NCBI GenBank assembly: GCA_041984885.1
Contig: JBHIXH010000055.1
Span: 1-13,560 of the forward strand
Length of the DNA stretch: 13,560 nucleotides
Origin: UBA4486 sp041984885
Lineage (GTDB): Bacteria > Pseudomonadota > Gammaproteobacteria > Eutrophobiales > Eutrophobiaceae
Direction of reading: 5' to 3'
Positions 6,097-12,654 of this stretch are shown here, piece after piece. The translations under genes and the position numbers were made by a program. The stretch's first letter is position 1; every line of letters starts with the position of its first letter. The notes under the pieces are model-generated. The model worked only from the letters and a program-made list of their open reading frames with translations, searched no databases and had not been told where the DNA came from.

Positions 6097-6114
6097 TGTA
6101 GGACAAAACCTACA
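6097..6114 (-). promoter_or_regulatory. dyad TGTAGG-N6-CCTACA upstream of the degenerate receiver gene
   Basis: A perfect inverted repeat TGTAGG-ACAAAA-CCTACA, about 70 bases before the start at 6026 and overlapping the last codon and stop of the preceding receiver gene. It has the form of sites bound by NarL/FixJ-type regulators; the known GacA site TGTAAG-N6-CTTACA differs by one base per arm. The matching dyad at 6612-6630 makes chance unlikely. The most likely binder is the NarL-type regulator at 6664-7296. Confidence 0.7.
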
Positions 6115-6520
6115 AATCGGACGATTGCCGGGAAATGGATTCCTGTGTGATGTTTTCCAGAATGGGTTTAAGCCGGTTAATGTCTTTCGTTTTATCCAGA
6201 AAGTAGGAGGCGCCGAGTTTGAAACAGGTGTTTACATAGACCTCTTCTGCATGATTGGTTAATACCACGATGATCAGGTCAGTCAACGACTCAGCGAGTG
6301 CCTTTAATACCTGAATGCCGTTCAGTCCGGGCATGTTGATGTCCAGGAGTAAAATCATTGGTTCGTGTTTTTTTACCAGGGTCAGCGTGTCATTGCCATT
6401 TACTGCTTCGGCTACCAGATGAAGACGGGCAATGGACTCAACAATCTCACGCAGTCTGTCTCTGAGTGGTGCTGAGTCGTCCGCAATGACGACACTTGTA
6501 CTGGTGTTGAGAGTGCTCAT
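6110..6520 (-). CDS. stand-alone CheY-like response regulator receiver, intact site
   Basis: 136 residues, a single receiver domain with all catalytic positions present: Asp14-Asp15 (VVIADDSAPLRDRLR), phospho-acceptor Asp60 (ILLLDINMPGLNG), Thr88 (IVVLTNH) and Lys110 (GASYFLDKTKD). The closest look is that of receivers from NarL-type regulators (IADDSAPLRDRLREIV), as if a NarL/FixJ protein had lost its DNA-binding half. The last residues (QESISRQSSDL) form only a short tail. It is transcribed in the same direction as the kinase and NarL-type genes but is set off by 143 bases that contain a dyad, so it probably has its own promoter. A role as phosphorelay intermediate, phosphate sink or protein-contact output is inferred. 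Confidence 0.88.
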   Translation of the reverse strand: MSTLNTSTSVVIADDSAPLRDRLREIVESIARLHLVAEAVNGNDTLTLVKKHEPMILLLDINMPGLNGIQVLKALAESLTDLIIVVLTNHAEEVYVNTCFKLGASYFLDKTKDINRLKPILENITQESISRQSSDL

Positions 6521-6611
6521 GAAGAATGAATGTGTTCCGGGCTATAAATTATTACGACTGTAATATACGTAACTGCCGGGAGAATATATGTCGGTCAGAC
6601 TGTCACGGTCG

Positions 6612-6630
6612 TGTAGGTATTCGTCCTACA
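6612..6630 (-). promoter_or_regulatory. dyad TGTAGG-N7-CCTACA upstream of the intact receiver gene
   Basis: Inverted repeat with arms TGTAGG and CCTACA and a 7-base spacer, in the 143-base gap after the NarL-type gene, about 90 bases before the receiver start at 6520. Arms are identical to those at 6097-6114, and on the minus strand both begin TGTAGGAC. Downstream on the minus strand the DNA is AT-rich (CATATATTC, GTATATTAC, AATAATTTATAG), as expected for a promoter, but I cannot choose a single -10. Confidence 0.7.
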
Positions 6631-6663
6631 AATGCCAGATGCCTCTGCCGGGCGTGGCACAGA

Positions 6664-7296
6664 TTACTGTATCAGGCTGTGGTTGATGACGTAACGTATC
6701 AGTTCTGATGTGGTATTGATTTGCAGCTTGTCAAGAATACGGGATCGATAGGTGCTGACCGTTTTCGGGCTGAGAGACAGGTCCTGTGCTATGTTACTGA
6801 CACTCCTGCCCTCGCCCAGCAGACAAAGTATCTGGTATTCACGTTGCGAAAGCTGCTCATGTGGCTGACCTTTGCTATCGTCATCAATATCGAATGCCAG
6901 TTTTTCCGCAAGCGACTGGCTGATGTATTTACCGCCGTTATCAATCCGGTTGATGGCAGACAACAGTTCCTCCGGCGAATGATTCTTCGTCAGATAACCA
7001 CGTGCGCCTGCCTTGAAAGATCGTTTTGCGTATTGTTCCTCTGCGTGTGAACTTAACACGAGTATTTTAATGTCGGGGAAAGACCTGCCCAGACGTCGCA
7101 GTGTCTCCAGGAATCCGGGACCGGGCATGGAGATGTCCAGCAATAATATGTCCGCATCGGCTTCGCCCAGTTTTTCGAATAATTCATCAGCGTCGATGGC
7201 TTCGCCACAGAGTTCCAAGCCATCACCTGCCTGAATAAAGTGCTTAATCCCTTCTCGCACCATCTGGTGATCGTCGGCGATAAATATATTCGTCAT
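6664..7296 (-). CDS. NarL/FixJ-family two-component response regulator
   Basis: 210 residues: receiver 1-120 and LuxR-type HTH about 148-205. Receiver residues are Asp8-Asp9 (IFIADDHQMVREG), phospho-acceptor Asp54 (ILLLDISMP), Ser82 (LVLSSHAEEQYAKRSFKAGARGYLTK) and Lys104. The HTH reads LSQREYQILCLLGEGRSVSNIA, then LSPKTVSTYRSRILDKL for the recognition helix, typical of the family. It begins 24 bases after the kinase stop codon, so the two are almost surely co-transcribed and cognate. The two TGTAGG dyads downstream are its likely targets. The family normally binds inverted repeats as a phosphorylated dimer. It is of usual length and undamaged. Confidence 0.95.
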   Translation of the reverse strand: MTNIFIADDHQMVREGIKHFIQAGDGLELCGEAIDADELFEKLGEADADILLLDISMPGPGFLETLRRLGRSFPDIKILVLSSHAEEQYAKRSFKAGARGYLTKNHSPEELLSAINRIDNGGKYISQSLAEKLAFDIDDDSKGQPHEQLSQREYQILCLLGEGRSVSNIAQDLSLSPKTVSTYRSRILDKLQINTTSELIRYVINHSLIQ

Positions 7297-7320
7297 GAAT
7301 CTATGCCTGCTGCGTACATG

Positions 7321-10300
7321 TTATAGCGGTACTTCAAGTTGAACGGAGACTCCACCAGATGGAACATTACTGACCGAAACGCTTCCCCCGATATGAGCAG
7401 CCCGCTCATACATGCCAATCAGCCCGATTGAACTGACATCGTTCAGCTGCTCATCGGTAATGCCAACTCCGTTATCCACTATGGTTAAATTTAATCTATC
7501 TCCCGTGATTTTCAACGTCGCTTGAAAATTGTCCGCCTGGCTGTGTCTGGCTATATTGACCAGGGCCTCCTGATAGATGCGAAAAATTGCCGTGTCACGC
7601 GCATGTTCCGGTTCAGGTTCGTTGCAATTAATTGCAAGATCGCCCTGAATGTTGCTACGTTCTATAAAACCATTCGTTACCCATTCCATGGCGGCGACCA
7701 GACCGAGGTCGTCCAGCATCGGTGGCCGCAGTTCAGACGATATCTTACGGACAATATCGACGGTGCTGTCTATATTCGCGATCATTTTGCTCAGTTGATC
7801 GCGAACCGTGTCTGATTCAATATTCTGAAAAACCGTTGACAGATCCAATTTCAGACCGGTCAAAGCCTGTCCCAGTTCATCATGTAATTCCCGGGCAATG
7901 CCGGCGCGTTCGTCCTCACGAATGTCTTCCAGTTGATTGACCAGGTTACGTAGCCGCTCACGTGACAGCAGCAGTTCAATTTCCGCCTTCTTGCGTTTGG
8001 TTATATCGTGGATGATCACGACCAGGCACGGTTCGTCCTCAAGGGTAATAAGTTCAGCAGAGACTTCGCAGTGAATGATCTTTCCGTTTTTGGCGCGCGC
8101 ATCTGCCTGCAGTTCACGGATAGGCTCGCCGATTGACAGCTGGTTGATCATGTACTCACGGATTTCCGGGTTTACCCAGATGGAAAGGTCCAGGGGTGAG
8201 TGCCCGATCAATTCGGATCGATCGTAGCCAAGCAGTTTTTCAGCTGCCTGGTTGACTTCAAGTAACAGGCCGGTGCCGAGTTGGGTGATCGAGATTGGAT
8301 ACGGACTGGATAGAAACGCCTTGGAAAATTTCTGTTCAGATTCGCGCAGTTCCTGTTCATATCTTTTCAATTCAGTGATGTCCTGCACAATACCGTGCAG
8401 AAAAGCCGGCTTGCCGGCACTGTTTAGTTCGGATCGGCCGGTGAAATACATGGTGCGCTGCTCACCATTGTCTAGAATGGCGCGAAACTCACTGTTTTTT
8501 TCCAGTTGGGTTTTACCGCGAAAGATATCCAGCACAAATTCACGATCATCAGGATGCAATATACGGATGAATTGTTTTTGTACTGATTTTTCCGGATTCA
8601 GGTTGAGCAGCTGGGTCAGTTCCTCGCTCCACAGGATTTCCCGGCTATGCAGATCCCAGTGCCAATAGCCAAGTTTGGCAATCTTCTGTGCCTCTTTGAG
8701 GCGACGCTCGCTGTCGAGAAGCGCATGTTCGGTCTGCTTTCTGTAGGTAACATCCTGGGCAATACCAAACAGCCTGATTAAATTTCCGGATGTATCCTCA
8801 TCCCTGCGTACCGTAGTCAGTACGTGATGCACGGTTTTGTCCGGCCAGATAACGCGGAATACCCGTTCCCTGACCGTTTTCACTTCTTCCTGCAGAATTT
8901 TTGCTGCCAGACGCTGATCGTCCGGGTGACAAACATTGATGAAATCGCGGAACGTAGGTTCAAAGCTGAAAGGCTCGAATCCAAAAATACGAAAGACAAT
9001 ACTGTTGCAGGAGATTTTTTTTGTATTGGGGTCCCATGACCAATGGCCTAAATCGGCCACCTCCTGCGCTTCCTGCAACCGTGCTTCACTCTCTTTAAGT
9101 GCATTCTCTGCCTGTTTCTGCAGCGTAATATCCTGCACCATGGAAATCAGGCATGGCTCACCCGATATCTCGATTACCTGCGCAGATACCAGGCCTATCT
9201 TTTCACTGCCGAATTTGGTGTTGTAACTGATTTCCACGTCCCTGAAGTAGCCGTTCTCATGGATCTTGTTGATCATGGCATCGCGTTGTTCGGGTTGCAG
9301 CATGCCTAATTCAACCGTGGTTTTGCCGATTGATTCCCCCCGACTCCAGCCGCTGAGTTGCACGTAAGTATGATTGACTTCAATAATGGTGCCGTCAGCG
9401 ACAAGGGTGATCATGAAAATGACCGGACTCGACTGGAACGCCTTGTAAAACTTTTCCTCGGAAAGAAACAGCGCTTCCGTCGCTTTTTTTAATACGGTGA
9501 TATCCCGGCCGACCGACTGGTACTCGATCAAGTCACCGTGTTCGTTAAACAAACCGCGATCCACCCAGTAAACCCAGCTGATGGACCCGTCGGTGAGTAC
9601 CATTCGATGCTCGCCTGAAGCAACCGGGTTGTCCGCCGTGATCGTCCCGATTCGAGCCTGGATCTTGTCCAGGTCTGTCTGTTCAATCAACGGAAAAAAA
9701 CTGGTTCCCAGCGCTTCTTCAGGGGTCACTGAAAAATAATTGCAATAACTTTTATTGACGAACGTACGTATCCCGCCGGGTTTCCACCTGACGATAAATT
9801 CTGTTTGATCATCGACGATGGACTGATAACGTTTGCGGCTTTTTCTCAGTTCCTGCCTCTGGTAATTAAAGGCGTTTACCAGCACATCCAGTTCATCCTG
9901 CCTGGACTCGTCACCTGTACTCCGGTCAAGCTGGTAGGGAATATCCAGCTCCTGTGTGCTTGAACTGCGCATGAACCGACTCATGTCATCCAGGTGACGC
10001 AAGATCATCCTGTTTACCAGTAAGGATAAAAACAGTACGAGCAAAACAATTATGCAGAACTGCAGGACAAACAGGCCGATTAATCTCTTGACCGTCTGTT
10101 GACGTATGTCGGACAGGTCGGCGATGACGGTCAATTTGCCCAGGTCGAAATATTTATCGTTCTGCGTATAAGTGAGTGGATAGGTGTGAGTGATGATATT
10201 TTCGTGTTGCGGAAGCGTACCGTTTTCTGCAAATAGCTCACCCTCGGCCTCAACGGCAACATAGGCAAAATCCGGTAGTTCACTAATGCCGCGAATCTGC

Positions 10301-10518
10301 GTCTCGGTCAGTGTTCGATCCAGGGTCCAGATTGAACCGGCAATTCCTTCCAGATAACTGGTTCTCACCTGGTCAAATCGATTTTCAAGTGTTTTCAGAT
10401 CATTTTTATAACCCAGGTAAAAAGTAATACCGGTCAGGATGAATACAGGGACCAGGCAAAATACCAGCTGATACAGGATAATTCTGGATTTTAGAGAGTG
10501 GTTTAATCTCAAGTCCAT
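7321..10518 (-). CDS. multi-PAS sensor histidine kinase, NarX/HisKA_3 type
   Basis: Inner-membrane sensor kinase of 1065 residues. Order: TM1 about 13-35; periplasmic region about 36-145 (with GSIWTLDRTLTETQIRGI); TM2 about 147-169; HAMP-like linker 170-222; five PAS domains at about 229-344, 355-468, 484-596, 608-719 and 730-843, each ending in a (D/Q)DIT or DVT strand and a charged coiled linker; HisKA_3 dimerisation domain about 855-935; HATPase_c about 965-1065. The phospho-acceptor is His879 in ARELHDELGQALTGLKLDLS. The N box IYQEALVNIARHS carries Asn988, the G1 box is DNGVGI (1015-1020), and GLIGMYERA (1032-1040) is the second Gly box. PAS3 and PAS4 share LGHWSWD/LGYWHWD starts and PAS2 and PAS5 share F..SP starts, suggesting in-gene duplication of a PAS pair. 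There is no receiver domain. The HisKA_3 type pairs with NarL/FixJ regulators, and one lies 24 bases downstream. Confidence 0.95.
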   Translation of the reverse strand: MDLRLNHSLKSRIILYQLVFCLVPVFILTGITFYLGYKNDLKTLENRFDQVRTSYLEGIAGSIWTLDRTLTETQIRGISELPDFAYVAVEAEGELFAENGTLPQHENIITHTYPLTYTQNDKYFDLGKLTVIADLSDIRQQTVKRLIGLFVLQFCIIVLLVLFLSLLVNRMILRHLDDMSRFMRSSSTQELDIPYQLDRSTGDESRQDELDVLVNAFNYQRQELRKSRKRYQSIVDDQTEFIVRWKPGGIRTFVNKSYCNYFSVTPEEALGTSFFPLIEQTDLDKIQARIGTITADNPVASGEHRMVLTDGSISWVYWVDRGLFNEHGDLIEYQSVGRDITVLKKATEALFLSEEKFYKAFQSSPVIFMITLVADGTIIEVNHTYVQLSGWSRGESIGKTTVELGMLQPEQRDAMINKIHENGYFRDVEISYNTKFGSEKIGLVSAQVIEISGEPCLISMVQDITLQKQAENALKESEARLQEAQEVADLGHWSWDPNTKKISCNSIVFRIFGFEPFSFEPTFRDFINVCHPDDQRLAAKILQEEVKTVRERVFRVIWPDKTVHHVLTTVRRDEDTSGNLIRLFGIAQDVTYRKQTEHALLDSERRLKEAQKIAKLGYWHWDLHSREILWSEELTQLLNLNPEKSVQKQFIRILHPDDREFVLDIFRGKTQLEKNSEFRAILDNGEQRTMYFTGRSELNSAGKPAFLHGIVQDITELKRYEQELRESEQKFSKAFLSSPYPISITQLGTGLLLEVNQAAEKLLGYDRSELIGHSPLDLSIWVNPEIREYMINQLSIGEPIRELQADARAKNGKIIHCEVSAELITLEDEPCLVVIIHDITKRKKAEIELLLSRERLRNLVNQLEDIREDERAGIARELHDELGQALTGLKLDLSTVFQNIESDTVRDQLSKMIANIDSTVDIVRKISSELRPPMLDDLGLVAAMEWVTNGFIERSNIQGDLAINCNEPEPEHARDTAIFRIYQEALVNIARHSQADNFQATLKITGDRLNLTIVDNGVGITDEQLNDVSSIGLIGMYERAAHIGGSVSVSNVPSGGVSVQLEVPL

Positions 10519-10731
10519 GTCGAATCGCTCAATCTGTACAGATTCGGCTACCGATCAATGTGCCCCGTACTTGAATTGTATAATGTATCGAGGAGTACAA
10601 GATCAGGAAAATATGAAAACAGTGTGCAAGCCGGTTGAATTGTCACTTTAGTTCACTCCGGTTGTGTGCATCGCTGAAGCTGTTTAATACCCGTAAGCAG
10701 GATATGATTTTTAGCAGGAATCAAGCCGAAT
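10519..10731. promoter_or_regulatory. leader and probable promoter region of the kinase gene
   Basis: 213 bases between the binding-protein stop and the kinase start; no gene seen. An inverted repeat CGAATC/GATTCG (10521-10526/10541-10546) lies immediately before the kinase ATG and would form a weak hairpin in the mRNA leader. GTACT/AGTAC arms flank an AT-rich TTGTATAATGTATC further up. On the minus strand TATACA is a possible -10 without a good -35. No TGTAGG dyad is present. The ribosome site is poor. Confidence 0.35.
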
Positions 10732-11625
10732 TTATTCCGGTAAATTTTCCCCGGTATGGCCAATGACCTGGTTATTATAACCTTCCCAGTACTGGCTTTC
10801 CCTGCCGGGAGCTATCAACCAGTCACGGATTATATTCCTGTAGGCTTCTGTACCTGATAGCTGCCTGATGGCACGATTAATATCGTTGATGACAAGTCTG
10901 CCCCATTCATTCCGGGTGCAACCTATCGATCCCGATACGCCTTCATTTTCAGTTTCGGCGATGGGCAGGAAAACCAGTGCATCGGCAAAACTGTTATCAC
11001 TTGAGTAAAATTCCAGAAGGAAGTGATAGTCAATGACAAAATCAAACCGATCTTTAACCAGCATATTCAGAACCCCCCGGGTTTCCTCAGTGCCGGTTCT
11101 CCGGACAAACGACATATTCTCTTTATGTTGTTCAAGAATTGAGTCCAGCGTAACTCCATAGCTTCGGCCAGTGCTCATGCCCATACGGATACCATCCCGT
11201 CTCAGCAGCTTAACCAGGGAAACTGCGTCATTTTCGTTGCGTTGAAGTGTTGCCGCGAAAGCTGTAGTTGTGATGATTCCGTGTGGCAGGTAGTAAAGAT
11301 TGGGTATGGAGAGTAAATAATCTTCTTGATCGGACGGCTCGTATATCATCGTGGAAAAACACCGGGGCAGTTGTTTTGACCACGCCAGGTTCAACCGTGC
11401 CAGTGGCATTTCCAGCGTGACATGGTTATACCCAGGAAGCTGCATCTCGATTAAATGCTGAACCCGATCACCGAATGCCTGGCCACGCTGTTCTCCGGAC
11501 AGGATATAAAATGGCGGGGCGTTATTTTTTACCCAGATAATTTCGTGTTCTGCGCCCTCTGCGATGACAGCTGAAACCGAAGCGGTGCATATAATTAATA
11601 CGATGAATGAGATACCCGGCTTCAT
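10732..11625 (-). CDS. periplasmic solute-binding protein, family-3-like
   Basis: 297 residues from the start chosen here. MKPGISFIVLIICTASVSAVIAEGAEH is a clear signal peptide, so the ATG at 11625 is preferred to the in-frame ATG at 11667, which would put 14 residues in front of it. The mature part begins HEIIWVKNNAPPFYILSGEQRGQAFGDRVQHLIEMQL, the pattern of extracellular solute-binding proteins of family 3. Later segments (YYLPHGIITTTAF, then RMGMSTGRSYGVTLDSIL, then DRFDFVIDYHFLLEFY) fit the two-lobed fold. There are no ABC permease or ATPase genes nearby. Its place upstream of a sensor kinase suggests a sensing rather than transport role, but the kinase has its own 110-residue periplasmic region and the 213-base gap weakens any operon claim. 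Ligand unknown. Confidence 0.72.
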   Translation of the reverse strand: MKPGISFIVLIICTASVSAVIAEGAEHEIIWVKNNAPPFYILSGEQRGQAFGDRVQHLIEMQLPGYNHVTLEMPLARLNLAWSKQLPRCFSTMIYEPSDQEDYLLSIPNLYYLPHGIITTTAFAATLQRNENDAVSLVKLLRRDGIRMGMSTGRSYGVTLDSILEQHKENMSFVRRTGTEETRGVLNMLVKDRFDFVIDYHFLLEFYSSDNSFADALVFLPIAETENEGVSGSIGCTRNEWGRLVINDINRAIRQLSGTEAYRNIIRDWLIAPGRESQYWEGYNNQVIGHTGENLPE

Positions 11626-11701
11626 GATGCTTGAGTCATTTCGGCTGACGGTTGTTATACACAGCAATTATCACATGCGGTAACACTGCAACTTCACTCA
11701 C

Positions 11702-11722
11702 AAAAAAATCAGATCAAACTGA
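11702..11722 (-). terminator. weak candidate terminator after the NnrU-family gene
   Basis: On the minus strand TCAG-TTTGAT-CTGA (11722-11709) overlaps the stop codon and is followed by seven T (11708-11702). The stem has only four pairs, so termination would be partial at best. Confidence 0.35.
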
Positions 11723-12269
11723 CACCGGTGTAGTATGGATGTAATAAAAACAGCACGATATACATCACACATCCGGCGAACACGGTTATCACATCCTTCT
11801 TCAAGGGTAGTGGTTCCGGTTTCACCCAGGCACCTTCACGTCGGTTGATCATGATCATTTCCACAATTGCCCAGATACCAAGCGTGGAAAATAACACGAC
11901 TGAACGACTGTCACCGTTTGCCAACAGGTGGCCAATACTCCATAACACGAGACCGGTCAGTTGTGGATGCCGCAGGACCCGCTTTATATTCGTCTTGTGT
12001 TTCGCCGCAACAAATAATATGAACGTGAATAACACCAGGGCAAACGTAGCGTGTTTTCCCCATGCAGGCGGAGGGTAAAGCAACTCGACACTGCTGCCCC
12101 GCCAGCCGAGGACGATCAGTGTCAGGGATGCAACAATAAGAAGTGCGAATACCCCCTTGTACTTTCCGAGACCGAGCTTGCTGATCAGCCTGGCCCGCGA
12201 CTGTTGGCACAAAGAGGGATAAAGGTGCACCAGCACCCAGAGCGCGAGACCGATGATAAGGAGAGACAT
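11709..12269 (-). CDS. NnrU family membrane protein
   Basis: 186 residues with about five hydrophobic segments: 2-20, 38-56 (FALLIVASLTLIVLGW), 73-90 (ATFALVLFTFILFVAA), 104-140 and 163-178 (DVITVFAGCVMYIVLFLL). The motif RHPQLTGLVLWSIGHLLANGD (about 99-119) is diagnostic of the NnrU family (also seen in plant zeta-carotene isomerase Z-ISO, which binds haem). NnrU is tied to nitrite/nitric oxide reduction in some denitrifiers, but no nir or nor gene is in the window, so the role here is open. It ends 83 bases before the binding-protein start, on the same strand. It is divergent from the receiver-GGDEF gene. Confidence 0.85.
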   Translation of the reverse strand: MSLLIIGLALWVLVHLYPSLCQQSRARLISKLGLGKYKGVFALLIVASLTLIVLGWRGSSVELLYPPPAWGKHATFALVLFTFILFVAAKHKTNIKRVLRHPQLTGLVLWSIGHLLANGDSRSVVLFSTLGIWAIVEMIMINRREGAWVKPEPLPLKKDVITVFAGCVMYIVLFLLHPYYTGVSLI

Positions 12270-12490
12270 GTTAAACCAGTGCCTGTTTTCGTCAGCGGAA
12301 AAACACCAATTGATTCGGTAACCCAGACTATAACAAAAGTCTTGTATCAGCCAGACACCACTTGGCGGACGGGCTTGTCGGGTTGCGTCTGGATGGGTTA
12401 AGCATCTGATTCTGATAATTAAAATTATGAATATACGGTCTGTTCCGCGTATTACAGGAGTTAATACTGTTTGCCAATACCCGTGTAAGT

Positions 12491-12504
12491 GCAGGAAATC
12501 CTGC
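12491..12504. repeat. inverted repeat GCAGGA-AA-TCCTGC
   Basis: Perfect 6-base arms around two A. Shares the string CAGGAAAT with the palindrome at 12548-12567. A possible operator half of a two-site arrangement; no T run follows, so it is not a terminator. Confidence 0.5.
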
Positions 12505-12506
12505 CT

Positions 12507-12531
12507 CCAGGTTTACAACTTTACAACCTGG
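12507..12531. repeat. inverted repeat CCAGGTT/AACCTGG enclosing a tandem TTTACAAC pair
   Basis: Perfect 7-base arms with an 11-base loop. TTTACAAC occurs twice back to back (12512-12519 and 12520-12527). It could be an mRNA hairpin or a protein-binding site; nothing in the sequence decides. Confidence 0.5.
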
Positions 12532-12547
12532 TGACATCTACTTCTGA

Positions 12548-12567
12548 AATTTCCTGTTCAGGAAATT
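12548..12567. repeat. 20-base palindrome AATTTCCTG-TT-CAGGAAATT
   Basis: Perfect 9-base arms around TT, too tight a loop for a good RNA hairpin, so a DNA operator is more likely than an RNA element. It lies about 88 bases before the receiver-GGDEF start. Confidence 0.6.
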
Positions 12568-12654
12568 CTCAAACGGCCGCTATGGTTTCTGTGCGAAGTA
12601 AAGACAGAGAGCCAAACGGAGCCGAAATCTAATAAAAACAAGCGGAGCCATTCA

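Larger units (their letters stand above)
12270..12654. promoter_or_regulatory. 385-base divergent intergenic region with three inverted repeats
   Basis: No convincing gene. It separates the minus-strand NnrU-family gene from the plus-strand receiver-GGDEF gene. An AT-rich stretch at about 12415-12435 (GATAATTAAAATTATGAATAT) is the likeliest promoter zone; TTAAGC and TAAAAT 16 bases apart are a weak plus-strand pair. Three inverted repeats follow at 12491-12567 (listed separately). Near the start codon the string CGGAGCC occurs twice (12617-12623 and 12643-12649); the second provides a GGAG ribosome site before the ATG. Confidence 0.5.

Noticed and set aside
8741..8758. A further TGTAGG half-site in the kinase coding region, and another near 10841
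   Set aside because: Neither has the CCTACA second arm at the right spacing and neither lies in front of a gene.
12328..12537. Minus-strand open frame of 69 codons in the divergent intergenic region
   Set aside because: No ribosome site, no recognisable composition or motif, and it runs through the inverted repeats and probable promoter zone.
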